Below are positions 18,107-27,478 of a stretch of DNA of 64,000 nt, one piece after another. A model generated the notes under the pieces. It worked only from the letters and a program-made list of their open reading frames with translations. It made no database searches and was not told the origin of the DNA. The stretch covers positions 1 to 64,000 of the forward strand of contig CAKZVD010000032.1 in NCBI GenBank assembly GCA_937922085.1, read 5' to 3'. Source of the stretch: an uncultured Tenacibaculum sp. (GTDB lineage: Bacteria > Bacteroidota > Bacteroidia > Flavobacteriales > Flavobacteriaceae). Both the position numbers and the translations under genes were made by a program. Every line of letters starts with the position of its first letter. The first letter of the stretch is position 1.

Positions 18107-20125
18107 TTAATTACTTCCCCAAATTTTAAATGCTAATTTTTCATTATCTTCATTATAAAGTCTTCTAAAGCCTATAGGTAAATTATTTAAAGTATTGTTT
18201 GTAATATTAATAATACCGTTGTACCCATCGTTGCAATCTATATTGAGCTTAATTTTTTTTATAGTTCCTTCTTGATTGTATTTTGAGGTTATAATTTTAA
18301 TATCAATGTTTTGTTTGCTTTTAAACCATCTTATTAATTTATTTAATTCGTTTTTAGTAGTTTGTTTACTAATATGAAATTCAGCTTTGTAATCATTTAT
18401 AGTACTGTCAAATAAAAATGAAATATCATTATCATTGTCATCATTTTGATCATCATCATCATTATTATTATTATTATTATTATCGTTGCTATCAAAGTTA
18501 TTATTGTTTGTTTCATTACAATCTAAACAATCAAACCCTTTAGAAGTCATCTTAAATAAGTGGTTTCCCATATTTCTGTCATAGATGTTTTCAGTGTTTT
18601 CAATGTGATATAGAAAGTTTTTTGATGAGTTTTCAAAATATATTTCAGTACCTTTTGGAATATAAATAGTAATGTATACTTCTTCGTCTTTCCACATGTT
18701 TTGAATATCACTTAAGAAATAGGCGTCAAAAACAATTTTATTATCTAAAACATTAAATTTATAATCTATTTTATCTGCATTAGAAATAGCAGACTTTCTT
18801 TTTCTTCCTTCTGATTCTTTTTTTATTTCTAAATATGATTCTTGAGAGTCACTCTTCTTTATGTTTATTTTTACATTATTAGAATATTTTGCTTTTGAGT
18901 CATCAATATAAACTTCTTTAGCATTATTTCTTCTTTCTAAATTGTGTAAATAGTATATGTTATCATTATTCTTAACAGCAATTTTAAAAGGTTTTGTGTT
19001 GTTAACTTGAATTGTTTTTTTACTTAATTTAATACCATTTTGGGCTTTAGAGGTTGCAAATTCGATACCAGCAAAACAAATAAAGAAAATAGAAACTAAC
19101 CATACACCAAATAAAGAGAGCGCACTTGCAGTATTTAATCTTTTTATGTTAGGAGACAAAATTCGTAACCCTAGTATAAGCAAAGCTAAAAAAGGAATGC
19201 CTACAGCAAAGAAAGCAAAAAGGGAAAGTAACCAATTAGGAAATATAGAATCGTAGAAGAAAATAGGATATTGTATAAAATCACCATCAAAGCCTAAAAT
19301 TTCTATGCTACCCATTGAAAATAACGCAACAATAAATCCAATTAAAGCAATACCAGCAGCAAATATTAAAATGGCTCCCATAAATTTACCAAACACCTTA
19401 AATAAGGCAGATAAAATTTTACCAATAGTATCTATAAAGTCTTGAAAACCTGATTTTGTTTGATTACGTAATTTTTCATAATCTGCACTAGATATTTTAT
19501 CTGATAACTCATTGGCACCATCTTTTAATTTTGTGGATAAGAATTCAAACTCGTTACGAATTTTTTTTTCAATGTTATCAATGTTTACCGGTTCTCCTTC
19601 CATTTGTAATTTTTCGGAAGTGGTTTTAGCCTCAGGCAGTAATACCCACAAAAGGATGTATACTATAGGAGAAATACCTAAACCAAAAGTAAGAACGATA
19701 AAAGCTAAACGAACCCAGATTACATCAATGCTTGCATAATGGCTTATACCTGAGGCAACACCACCTATAAATTTATCATCGCTATCTCTAAATAATTTTT
19801 TGCTAGTGTTTCTTCTCTTCGAATAATTATAATCGTTACTATATGATGACTCTTCTTCTGTTTCAGAATAATCTTCAGGTTGCCCCATAATAACAATTAT
19901 ATCATCAATATCACTCTCATTTACAACTTGTCGTGCATCGGTTATTTTTTCAGATAATAATTCACTAATCCTAGCTTCAATATCAGCTATGATTTCGTTT
20001 TTTCCTTGGGGATCATCACTTAAAGAACGAGCGATAGCATCTAAATATCGCCTTAATTTTTTATAGGCATTTTCATCTATGTGAAAGAAGAAACCTCCTA
20101 AGTTTATATTAATTGTCTTATTCAT
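18107..20125 (-). CDS. PspC-domain membrane protein with a C-terminal adhesin-like region
   Basis: 672 residues. Residues 1-90 form a helical DUF1700-like domain (ISELLSEKITDARQVVNESDIDDII). A PspC domain is at about 109-167 (LFRDSDDKFIGGVASGISHYASIDVIWVRLAF). Further membrane segments lie near 240-275, 300-330 and 338-362. The C-terminal half is soluble and beta-rich, interrupted at about 541-568 by an Asn/Asp-rich run encoded by a triplet repeat. PspC proteins sense or stabilise the membrane in phage-shock-type responses. It overlaps the PadR gene by eight bases and is the last gene of a three-gene operon, so it is probably under PadR control. Confidence 0.85.
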   Translation of the reverse strand: MNKTININLGGFFFHIDENAYKKLRRYLDAIARSLSDDPQGKNEIIADIEARISELLSEKITDARQVVNESDIDDIIVIMGQPEDYSETEEESSYSNDYNYSKRRNTSKKLFRDSDDKFIGGVASGISHYASIDVIWVRLAFIVLTFGLGISPIVYILLWVLLPEAKTTSEKLQMEGEPVNIDNIEKKIRNEFEFLSTKLKDGANELSDKISSADYEKLRNQTKSGFQDFIDTIGKILSALFKVFGKFMGAILIFAAGIALIGFIVALFSMGSIEILGFDGDFIQYPIFFYDSIFPNWLLSLFAFFAVGIPFLALLILGLRILSPNIKRLNTASALSLFGVWLVSIFFICFAGIEFATSKAQNGIKLSKKTIQVNNTKPFKIAVKNNDNIYYLHNLERRNNAKEVYIDDSKAKYSNNVKINIKKSDSQESYLEIKKESEGRKRKSAISNADKIDYKFNVLDNKIVFDAYFLSDIQNMWKDEEVYITIYIPKGTEIYFENSSKNFLYHIENTENIYDRNMGNHLFKMTSKGFDCLDCNETNNNNFDSNDNNNNNNNDDDDQNDDNDNDISFLFDSTINDYKAEFHISKQTTKNELNKLIRWFKSKQNIDIKIITSKYNQEGTIKKIKLNIDCNDGYNGIINITNNTLNNLPIGFRRLYNEDNEKLAFKIWGSN
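18425..18500. repeat. Trinucleotide-rich tract in the PspC gene
   Basis: Runs of atc, atcatt and att triplets encode an almost pure Asn/Asp linker, giving alternate N and D blocks. Such tracts can change length by slippage in whole codons without breaking the frame. Confidence 0.6.
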
Positions 20126-20462
20126 TTGATGTCGATTTTATACTTGTTACTTGATTTACTGAGTTTACTAAGCTGTTCCATGTTTTATCTAATTCTTTTA
20201 AAAACATAGTTCCGTTTTCTGTTATAACATAATATTTACGTGGTGGCCCAGAAGTTGATTCTTCCCATCTATACGATAATAAACCTGCGTTTTTTAGTCG
20301 CGTTAGAAGTGGGTAAATAGTACCTTCTACCACAATCATTTCTGCACTTTTTAATGTTTTTAAAATTTCAGAAGTATACGCATCTCCTTTTTGTAAAATA
20401 GAAAGGATGCAATACTCTAAAACTCCTTTTCGCATTTGTGCTTTTGTGTTTTCTATCTTCAT
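20118..20462 (-). CDS. PadR-family transcriptional regulator
   Basis: 114 residues with a winged-helix fold of the PadR class: QMRKGVLEYCILSILQKGDAYTSEI, then VVEGTIYPLLTRLKNAGLLSYRW and the wing SGPPRKYYVITENG. The C-terminal helix FLKELDKTWNSLVNSVNQV would dimerise. It sits between a DUF4870 gene (10-base gap) and the PspC gene (8-base overlap). PadR-PspC pairs are frequent in Bacteroidetes and are thought to form a regulated envelope-stress module. A perfect inverted repeat over the promoter of this operon (20961-20981) suggests autoregulation. Confidence 0.9.
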   Translation of the reverse strand: MKIENTKAQMRKGVLEYCILSILQKGDAYTSEILKTLKSAEMIVVEGTIYPLLTRLKNAGLLSYRWEESTSGPPRKYYVITENGTMFLKELDKTWNSLVNSVNQVTSIKSTSNE

Positions 20463-20472
20463 TAATGTGGTG

Positions 20473-20907
20473 TTATTTTATAAATTTTATAATGAAAGGA
20501 TATTTATAATGCTCTCCATTATTAGCTTTAGTTGAAGCTATTATTATTAAAGCAATTTTAATAATTGAAACTAAACCAACTAAAGAGAAAATTCCTAAGA
20601 AATCGAAACCTATTCCATTAAATGTGAAATCATAACTGAAGTTTCCAGAATCTAATCTATGTAGAATATTAAAGATTCTTCTTATGAAAAAAGTAAAAAA
20701 AGAAGCGCTCAAAATAAATATATAAAGTGAAAAACTGATGTTAAAATTAACAGCTTCTTTTCCATGTTCATCTAAAAATTGACTCTTTTCTTTTTGTGTT
20801 TGCCACAAGATTAAAGGAGTGATAATGCTTCCTAATGGAAATAAATATCCTGCAAAAGAAGATACGTGAATTAAAAAAGCATTGGTGTTTTCGTTGTTGT
20901 TTCTCAT
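20473..20907 (-). CDS. DUF4870 (Tic20-like) small membrane protein
   Basis: 144 residues. HVSSFAGYLFPLGSIITPLILWQTQKEKSQFLDEHGKEAVNFNISF is the typical DUF4870 opening, with the QKEKSxFLDxHGKEAxNF motif. Three hydrophobic segments follow, ending near a cytoplasmic C-terminus. The molecular role is unknown. It is the first gene of the operon with padR and pspC, 26 bases downstream of a duplicated operator-like motif. Confidence 0.85.
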   Translation of the reverse strand: MRNNNENTNAFLIHVSSFAGYLFPLGSIITPLILWQTQKEKSQFLDEHGKEAVNFNISFSLYIFILSASFFTFFIRRIFNILHRLDSGNFSYDFTFNGIGFDFLGIFSLVGLVSIIKIALIIIASTKANNGEHYKYPFIIKFIK

Positions 20908-20932
20908 GATGAATATTAATTATATAATACTA

Positions 20933-20981
20933 TACTATGCAAATATATATATAAAAGAAGGTACTATGCAACACATAGTAC
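20933..20981 (-). promoter_or_regulatory. Promoter and probable PadR operator of the DUF4870-padR-pspC operon
   Basis: On the minus strand a TTG (20971-20969) is followed after 21 bases by TATATTTG (20947-20940), a full Bacteroidetes-type promoter. A perfect inverted repeat, GTACTATG-caaca-CATAGTAC at 20961-20981, covers the -33 box. The ten bases tactatgcaa of its left part recur directly at 20933-20942, beside and over the -7 box. PadR proteins bind palindromes of this size, so repression by blocking the sigma factor is the natural reading. Binding itself is inferred. Confidence 0.65.
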
Positions 20982-21072
20982 TGTTATTTAACATTTTTTA
21001 ACATATATGAGTAAGAAATAGTGAAATCTTATGTGTTAAAAGGGTTAAATTGCCATTAAATAATCTATATAT

Positions 21073-21528
21073 ATGAAATTTACTCCTTCAAAAATTAATT
21101 TGTTTTTACTATATAAATTACCTTCTGCTTTTTTAACAGGCATTAGAGTAGAAGAAATGAATGAATATAAATCTGTTATAAAGGTGAAACACAGATGGAT
21201 TAATCAAAATCCTTTTAAATCTATGTTTTGGGCAGTACAAGGTATGGCTGCAGAATTTTCAACAGGAATACTTATGGTTAGGGCGATAGACAGATCGAAA
21301 AAGAGAATATCAATGTTGGTTACTAATATGGATGCCTCTTTTATTAAAAAAGCAACAGGTTTAATAAAATTTGAATGTAATCAAGGGAAATTGATAGATG
21401 AAACCATACAGAAAGCTATTGATACTGGAGAAGGACAGGTTGTTGTATTGAGCTCTGAAGGAGTTAGTAAAGAAGGAGTTGTAGTGTCAAAATTTAATTT
21501 TGAATGGAGTATTAAAGTAAAATCGTAA
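21073..21528 (+). CDS. DUF4442 hotdog-fold protein (PaaI/YiiD-like thioesterase relative)
   Basis: 151 residues. The pattern VEEMNEYKSVIKVKHRWINQNPFKSMFWAVQGMAAEFSTGILMV matches DUF4442, in which the hotdog central helix carries GMAAE. The C-terminal strands (EGVVVSKFNFEWSIKVK) complete the fold. Members are thought to bind or hydrolyse acyl-CoA thioesters, but the substrate is unknown. It is followed after 42 bases by the AIM24-like gene on the same strand, perhaps in one transcript. Confidence 0.82.
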   Translation: MKFTPSKINLFLLYKLPSAFLTGIRVEEMNEYKSVIKVKHRWINQNPFKSMFWAVQGMAAEFSTGILMVRAIDRSKKRISMLVTNMDASFIKKATGLIKFECNQGKLIDETIQKAIDTGEGQVVVLSSEGVSKEGVVVSKFNFEWSIKVKS

Positions 21529-21570
21529 CAAAATTTAAAAATTGAAGTCTAATCAAATAAATAAAAGATT

Positions 21571-22380
21571 ATGTTTTATCAAAAAGATGCACACGAAATA
21601 GATTATCGTATTTATGGTGAAGAAATGCAATTTGTAGAAATTGAACTAGACCCTGAGGAAGGAGTGGTTGCAGAAAGTGGTAGTTTTATGATGATGGACT
21701 CAGGTATAAAGATGAATACAATACTTGGAGATGGTTCTAACCAAGAAAAAGGGATTTTAGGAAAGATTTTTTCTGCGGGAAAGAGAATTTTAACAGGAGA
21801 AAATTTATTTATGACGGTTTTTACAAACGAAGGAAATGGGAAAAAACAAGTTTCTTTCGCATCTCCTTATCCAGGGAAAATCATCCCAGTAGATTTAACT
21901 GAGTTTGGAGGCAAGTTTATTTGTCAGAAAGACGCTTTCTTATGTGCAGCAAAAGGAGTGTCTATTGGTATTGAGTTTTCTAAAAAGTTAGGGAGAGGAA
22001 TTTTTGGTGGAGAAGGTTTTATAATGCAAAAAATGGAAGGAGATGGTTTAGGCTTTATCCATGCAGGAGGAACCATGGCTAAAAAAGAATTGAAACCAGG
22101 AGAGGTTTTAAAAGTAGATACAGGTTGTATTGTAGGTTTTACTCAAGAAGTAGATTATAATATTGAATTTGTCGGAGGAATTAAGAATATAGTTTTTGGA
22201 GGAGAAGGATTATTTTTTGCAACATTAAGAGGGCCTGGTACTGTTTTTATTCAATCTCTACCTTTTAGTAGGTTAGCAGGAAGAGTGCTTTCTATGGCTC
22301 CAAGTAAAGGAGGAAGTAGAGGAGAAGGAAGTATTTTAGGAGGTATTGGAGATTTGTTAGATGGAGATAATAGATTTTAA
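21571..22380 (+). CDS. TIGR00266/AIM24-family protein
   Basis: 269 residues in the typical double beta-roll layout: [38 protein letters not shown] at the start, [24 protein letters not shown], a central [29 protein letters not shown] and [28 protein letters not shown]24 of yeast mitochondria affects cristae organisation; the bacterial role is unknown. No signal peptide or membrane segment, so cytosolic. Gly-rich C-terminal tail ([15 protein letters not shown]). Confidence 0.9.
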   Translation: MFYQKDAHEIDYRIYGEEMQFVEIELDPEEGVVAESGSFMMMDSGIKMNTILGDGSNQEKGILGKIFSAGKRILTGENLFMTVFTNEGNGKKQVSFASPYPGKIIPVDLTEFGGKFICQKDAFLCAAKGVSIGIEFSKKLGRGIFGGEGFIMQKMEGDGLGFIHAGGTMAKKELKPGEVLKVDTGCIVGFTQEVDYNIEFVGGIKNIVFGGEGLFFATLRGPGTVFIQSLPFSRLAGRVLSMAPSKGGSRGEGSILGGIGDLLDGDNRF

Positions 22381-22410
22381 AATAAAGAAATAAAATTATA
22401 GTTTAAAAAT

Positions 22411-22447
22411 AAAAACAGATCCAAATTTTAAAATTTGGATTTGTTTT
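22411..22447. terminator. Bidirectional terminator between convergent genes
   Basis: caaatcc/ggatttg-type stem (gatccaaatttt / aaaatttggat) flanked by A and T runs on both sides, between the AIM24-like gene and the first TlpA-like gene. Confidence 0.75.
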
Positions 22448-22478
22448 TTATATTTAGTTAAAAAACATGTTTTTATGT

Positions 22479-23879
22479 TTAAATACCTAACTCTTCAAAC
22501 ATGTCTATTAATAGCTGCCCATCACTAGGCCTTGGAGCATTTGGACTTACAATTTTTCCATTAGGATCTATTAATATGAATCTAGGTAATCCTTTTATTA
22601 AATAATCTTTAGCGAATTTTGATTTTTCTTTAGAGTTACCAGCAAAAAGTTGAATTCCTCCCATTCCTCTATCGGCAATCATTTTTTTCCATTTCTCTTT
22701 GTTGGTTGCTTTATCTACACTAATACCTACAAAATCAATATTTTTTCCATGAAACTGTTGTTCTAGTTTTTGAGAAAAAGGAGTTTCTTTTTTACAAGGC
22801 CCACACCAAGTAGCCCATACATCTATGTAAATATAATTTCCTTTTCCTATTAAGTCATCTAATGAAGTAGTACCTCCTTTATAGTTTTCGTAATTTTTAA
22901 ACTTAGGAGAAATATTACCTTTAGCTGTTGCTTTTAATTTATTAAAAAGGGATGTTATTTTCTTATTATTACTCTCATTCGTTGAGTAATTTATGAAATT
23001 TTCATAATAACTTTTTAAATCAGGAGTATCAGTAATTAAATAAGAAGCAGTAGAATATAATAAATGATTTTTAATTAAAGTGTCTTTTACTTTTGAATTA
23101 ATAACATCTAAATAAGTTAGGTCATAGTTTCCATTTTTATATTTTTCTTTATTGGTAATATCATTTAGTTTTCTTTGAATTAATTCTCTATATGATTTTG
23201 AAAAAATATAATCTTCAGATAAATCGTAACTAACTTTTTTAGGAATATTTAAAGGAAAATTTTTAGAAACAACAAACTTATCATCACCATACATGATTCT
23301 ATGTGAACTCTGGTAATTTTTAATAGCTAAAGCAAATTGATAATGTGTATTTTTAATTTCTTTAGCTAAATATTCAGAAGGAAGATTAGAAGCTTTAGCT
23401 AAATCTATAAGTTTAGATTTAAATTCATCCATTTTAGATAAAAAATCGTGTTCATTTAAAGTATACAATTTATTAATATTACCTAAAAGAATACTTTGTT
23501 TTTTCTCTCTCTCCCATAAGAAATTATTTATGGCAGTGTTTTTACCTTCAAAATAAGGATCTACAATACGTTTTTTTGCATCAACCATGAGTTTTAAATC
23601 ATCAATAGACGACAAATAAACTGAAACTCTTCTTCTATTTATTTTTAAAGTATAATGACCTGGGGTTATGTTTCGTAAAGTATCTAAAAAAGTTTTACTT
23701 TTTTTATTAAAATCAATTTCTTTTTCAAAATCATAATCATTACTTATTTCAATCTTACGTTTTTTAAAACTGTTTACTTTACCAGAAATAACTAAGTAAT
23801 CTTTAGCTTTTTCTTCTTTAACATCACTACATGACATTAATAATATAGAAGATAAAGATAATAGAAATAACTTTTTCAT
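22479..23879 (-). CDS. TlpA-family thioredoxin-like lipoprotein, CGPC copy
   Basis: 466 residues. Lipobox LLMSC (Cys17); then a DUF4369-like N-terminal region (YLVISGKVNSFKKRKIEI, HYTLKI) and a long helical middle part. The thioredoxin domain covers about 325-466, with the redox motif WATWCGPCKKE (Cys359, Cys362) and the cis-proline segment LIKGLPRFILIDPNG. Such proteins reduce disulfides or haem-protein thiols in the periplasm. The next gene upstream is a paralogue of the same length. They are separated by 153 bases with a strong terminator, so this copy needs its own promoter. Confidence 0.88.
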   Translation of the reverse strand: MKKLFLLSLSSILLMSCSDVKEEKAKDYLVISGKVNSFKKRKIEISNDYDFEKEIDFNKKSKTFLDTLRNITPGHYTLKINRRRVSVYLSSIDDLKLMVDAKKRIVDPYFEGKNTAINNFLWEREKKQSILLGNINKLYTLNEHDFLSKMDEFKSKLIDLAKASNLPSEYLAKEIKNTHYQFALAIKNYQSSHRIMYGDDKFVVSKNFPLNIPKKVSYDLSEDYIFSKSYRELIQRKLNDITNKEKYKNGNYDLTYLDVINSKVKDTLIKNHLLYSTASYLITDTPDLKSYYENFINYSTNESNNKKITSLFNKLKATAKGNISPKFKNYENYKGGTTSLDDLIGKGNYIYIDVWATWCGPCKKETPFSQKLEQQFHGKNIDFVGISVDKATNKEKWKKMIADRGMGGIQLFAGNSKEKSKFAKDYLIKGLPRFILIDPNGKIVSPNAPRPSDGQLLIDMFEELGI

Positions 23880-23961
23880 GATTATAATTTTTTGAAATGT
23901 GTAATTTATATATCTAGAATTAAAAGTATCTCATTTTTTAAACAAATCAAAGCTTTAGAAT

Positions 23962-24018
23962 AAATAACTAAAAAAAGGTGTTAAATTAAAATAATTTAAC
24001 ACCTTTTTTTAGTTATTT
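23962..24018 (-). terminator. Strong terminator between the two TlpA-like genes
   Basis: A perfect 27-bp stem with a three-base AAA loop (23989-23991). Its core aggtgttaaatta pairs with taatttaacacct, and a T-run follows on the minus strand. Confidence 0.8.
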
Positions 24019-24032
24019 GAAAGAGTAAAACT

Positions 24033-25433
24033 CTATATACCTAATTCATCAAACATTGTGACTAACTCATCTCCTTGACTAGGAAAGGGTGCATTTGCAG
24101 TAACAATTTTACCATCAGGATCTATTAAAATAAATCTAGGTAAACCTTTGATTAAGTAATCTTGTGTAAATTGAAAGTCTTCTTGAACTTTACCAGCAAA
24201 AAGCTGAAGACCACCCATTTCTCTGTCTTCAATAATTTGCTTCCATTTCTTTTTATTTGCTGGTTTATCAACACTAAGGCTTACAAATTCAATGTTTTTA
24301 TCATGATATTGTTGCTCTAATCTCTTTAATAATGGAATTTCTTTTTTACAAAAACCACACCATGTAGCCCATACATCTATGTAGATGTATTTTCCTTTAC
24401 CTATTAAATCATCTAAAGAAGTAGTTCCACCTTTAAAGTTTTCTATATCGTTAAATTTAGGAGAAAGATTACCTTTTGCAGTTAGTTTTAACTTATTGTA
24501 AAGAGTTTGTATCTTTTTTCTGTCATTTTCATCAGTAGAAAAAGCCATGTATTTTGCATAATATTCATTTAAGTCATCTGCACGAGTTATTCTTTCATTT
24601 ACATTAGTATATAATAAATGATTTTTCACTAAAGAGTTATTTACTTTTTCATTAACAGTTTCTAGAAAAGCTAAATCAAAATCACCGTCTTCACCTCTTT
24701 TTATATTAGCTGCATCATCTAAACGTCTTTTAATTAAAATTCTGTACCATCTTGAGAAAGTGTAGTCCTCTGGTAAATCAAAACTAATTTTATTAGGAAT
24801 ATCTAAAGGGAAGTTTTTAGAAACTTCAAACTCATCATCACCATAAACAGCTCTGTGAAAGTTTTGATAGTTTTTAATAGCTACAGCGAATTGGTAATGT
24901 GTATTTCTTTTTTCTTTAGCTAAATAATCAGCAGGTAAATTTGAAGCATCTGCTAAATCTTCTAAACTAGATTTGAATTCATCCATTTTAGACAAAAATT
25001 CATCCTCGTTTAGAGAATATAATTTTCTAACATCACCTAAAAGAATATTCTTTTTCTTTTCTCTTTCTCCTAAAAAAGTATTAATAGCAGCATTTTTTCC
25101 TTTAAAAGTAGGGTCTACTGTACGCTTTTTAGCGTCAACCATTAATTCTAAATCTTCTATTGAAGATAAATATATGGGTACAATTCTTCTACCTATTTTT
25201 AATGTATAATGGCCAGGTGTTATTTTTCTTAAAGTGTCAAGGAAAGTTTTACTTTTTCTATCAAAACTGATTTTTTCATCGAAATCATAACCATTGGTTA
25301 TTTCAATTTTACGTTTTCTAAAGTTATCTACTTTACCAGAAATTACTAAATAATCTTTAACTTTTACTTCTTCTTTACCACCACATGATGATAATACTAC
25401 TAAAGATAAAGCTAACAGAAACAATTTTTTCAT
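24033..25433 (-). CDS. TlpA-family thioredoxin-like lipoprotein, variant CGFC copy
   Basis: 466 residues, the same length as the adjacent paralogue and clearly more than half identical by eye along its whole length. Lipobox LSSC (Cys16 or 17), DUF4369-like N-terminal part, helical middle and thioredoxin domain at about 325-466. The redox motif is WATWCGFCKKE (Cys359, Cys362): the Pro of the usual CGPC is Phe. The residue between the cysteines tunes the redox potential in this family, so the two copies probably differ in partner or potential. The tandem arrangement shows gene duplication followed by divergence. Confidence 0.87.
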   Translation of the reverse strand: MKKLFLLALSLVVLSSCGGKEEVKVKDYLVISGKVDNFRKRKIEITNGYDFDEKISFDRKSKTFLDTLRKITPGHYTLKIGRRIVPIYLSSIEDLELMVDAKKRTVDPTFKGKNAAINTFLGEREKKKNILLGDVRKLYSLNEDEFLSKMDEFKSSLEDLADASNLPADYLAKEKRNTHYQFAVAIKNYQNFHRAVYGDDEFEVSKNFPLDIPNKISFDLPEDYTFSRWYRILIKRRLDDAANIKRGEDGDFDLAFLETVNEKVNNSLVKNHLLYTNVNERITRADDLNEYYAKYMAFSTDENDRKKIQTLYNKLKLTAKGNLSPKFNDIENFKGGTTSLDDLIGKGKYIYIDVWATWCGFCKKEIPLLKRLEQQYHDKNIEFVSLSVDKPANKKKWKQIIEDREMGGLQLFAGKVQEDFQFTQDYLIKGLPRFILIDPDGKIVTANAPFPSQGDELVTMFDELGI

Positions 25434-25610
25434 GATCCTAATGTTTTACGGGAATGTATAAATTATGTTTTCAATACCGAAAGTAGCTTTTTTTTGAAAC
25501 ACCTCAAAATCTTTGAGTGAAAAATTTGGAAAAAAAGCTTTGTTTGCTGACTTTTGGCAATATTAAGTGTACAATTTCATGTAGACTCAATTATTTAAAA
25601 GAATAGAATT

Positions 25611-26414
25611 ATGTCTAAAGTTGTTTTAATAACAGGAGCTTCATCAGGAATAGGAAGGTCGATTGCTACTTATTTACATTCTAAAAGTTATAAAGTATAC
25701 GGTACAAGTAGAAATCCAGAAAAAATTACAGATGTCCCTTTTGAAATGGTTGCATTAGATGTATTAGAAACGAAAACTATTGAAACAGCAATAACTAAAG
25801 TGATAGAAAAAGAAGGGAAAATTGATGTGTTAATCAATAATGCAGGAAGGGGAATTATGGGGGCAATGGAAGATACTCCCATAGAAGAAATGAAAGCAGG
25901 ATTTAACACTAACTTTTTTGGGCCTATTGAATTAATGAAAAAAATATTACCAGTTATGCGCAAGGAAAAAAAAGGATTAATAATAAATGTAACTTCAATA
26001 GCAGGATATTCAGGTTTACCGTTTCGAAGTATCTACTCTTCTAGTAAAGGGGCGCTTGAAATTTTAACGGAGTCTGTTAGTATGGAGGTTAAGAAATTTG
26101 GAGTTAATGTTGTTAGTGTTGCTCCTGGTAGTTTTGCTACAAATATAGCTTCTGGAAGATATTATACACCTGTTTTAGAAGATTCAGCTTATAAAGAAGC
26201 ATATACTAAAAATTTAGGCGTAAGTAATGAGTATGTTGATAAAGGGCTAAAACCTATAGTAATGGCAAAGTCTATTCATAAAATAATAGAAACAAAAAAA
26301 CCTAAAATGCATTATAAAGTGGGTGCTTTTATGGAGAAGTTTTCTGTTGTTTTAAAAAGAATTTTACCAGATAGAGTATATGAAAAGTTAATTATGAATC
26401 ATTATAAACTATAG
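25611..26414 (+). CDS. Short-chain dehydrogenase/reductase
   Basis: 267 residues of classical SDR type: cofactor motif TGASSGIG near residue 8, NNAG at about 82-85, catalytic Ser in INVTSIAGYSG and YSSSKGA for Tyr and Lys. An Arg in YGTSRNPEK after the second strand suggests NADP(H). The substrate cannot be read from the sequence. Its last six bases overlap the end of the convergent HAD gene. Confidence 0.88.
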   Translation: MSKVVLITGASSGIGRSIATYLHSKSYKVYGTSRNPEKITDVPFEMVALDVLETKTIETAITKVIEKEGKIDVLINNAGRGIMGAMEDTPIEEMKAGFNTNFFGPIELMKKILPVMRKEKKGLIINVTSIAGYSGLPFRSIYSSSKGALEILTESVSMEVKKFGVNVVSVAPGSFATNIASGRYYTPVLEDSAYKEAYTKNLGVSNEYVDKGLKPIVMAKSIHKIIETKKPKMHYKVGAFMEKFSVVLKRILPDRVYEKLIMNHYKL

Positions 26415-27224
26415 TTTAGCAGTCTCTTTTTCTTTAACAAGTAAATCTAAAATATATTCAACACCATTTTCGTCATTACTTTTGGTCATAAACCGGGCAG
26501 TTTTTTTGACTAAAGGATGTGCATTTTTCATAGCATAACTATGATAAGCTGCTTTAAGCATCTCTATGTCATTATTGTAATCTCCAAAAACCAATGTTTG
26601 TTCAGGAGTAATATTGTATTTTTTTTGTAAAAGGTTAATGGCATATCCTTTATTAGCATTGTTTTCTGAAATGTCTACCCAATGATTTGCAGAAACTTTT
26701 ACTTTAAATGATGTTTCTAAATGTTTTAAATGAGGGTATAAATATTTTTCAGAATTTTCTTCATGAAAAAAAGCTATTTTATATATAGGTTCTTTAATTT
26801 CATCAATAGTATCTATTAATTGATAATTGGAATAATATTCAGATAATAGGCTTAATAGTTGTTTAGATTTACTATTCGTGTATGCTTTATCTTTTGTACA
26901 AAAAACAGGATTAGCATCTGGTATTTTTTTAATTAATGCATCTATGGTTTTTAAATTGGTGTTATTTATAGGAGTTGAAAGAAGAATATCTTCATTTTTA
27001 AGAACTAAACCACCGTTTTCAGCTACGATTATAATATCATCTTTAATTTTATGTAACTTATTTAAAATTCCATAGAGAGGTCTACCACTAGCAGCAACAA
27101 AAAGAATGTTATGAGATTTCATTTTATTAAATAACTCAAAAAATAAAGAACTTACTTCATGATTTGAGTTTAACAGAGTCCCATCCATATCGGTAACTAC
27201 TAATTTTACATCAGACAAATTCAT
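26409..27224 (-). CDS. Cof-type HAD-IIB phosphatase
   Basis: 271 residues. Motif I VVTDMDGTLLNSN with nucleophile and acid Asp, motif II VAASGR, a C2B-type cap domain in the middle and motifs III/IV in KGYAINLL and FGDYNNDIEML. These enzymes usually remove phosphate from sugar phosphates or related metabolites; the substrate here is unknown. It overlaps the SDR gene tail to tail by six bases and faces away from the transaldolase gene. Confidence 0.9.
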   Translation of the reverse strand: MNLSDVKLVVTDMDGTLLNSNHEVSSLFFELFNKMKSHNILFVAASGRPLYGILNKLHKIKDDIIIVAENGGLVLKNEDILLSTPINNTNLKTIDALIKKIPDANPVFCTKDKAYTNSKSKQLLSLLSEYYSNYQLIDTIDEIKEPIYKIAFFHEENSEKYLYPHLKHLETSFKVKVSANHWVDISENNANKGYAINLLQKKYNITPEQTLVFGDYNNDIEMLKAAYHSYAMKNAHPLVKKTARFMTKSNDENGVEYILDLLVKEKETAKL

Positions 27225-27435
27225 ATATGTAGTATTTTAAAGAAGTAAAAGTAATAGATAAATGTATAGAAATGATTGTTTAGTTTATTAAGTAATTGCT
27301 AATTTTTAAAATAAAACAAAATATGAAAAGTAAAATAAAAAGAAAGATTTTAAATGATTTGTATTTAAACTATTTATGCGTATTATATTATTAATTAAGT
27401 TTTTAAATCAAGACTAAAAAAACCGTTTAAAGTTG

Positions 27436-27443
27436 TAGTTTTG
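27436..27443 (+). promoter_or_regulatory. Candidate -7 element of the transaldolase-like gene
   Basis: TAGTTTTG fits TAnnTTTG and lies 36 bases before the ATG. No good -33 TTG. Confidence 0.38.
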
Positions 27444-27478
27444 TAAAAAAATAAAACAACCTTTAAATATAAAAATCG

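Noticed and set aside
27301..27400. Tiny ORF of about 22 codons before the transaldolase-like gene
   Set aside because: Lys-rich, AT-driven, no conserved features; it is expected by chance in such AT-rich sequence.
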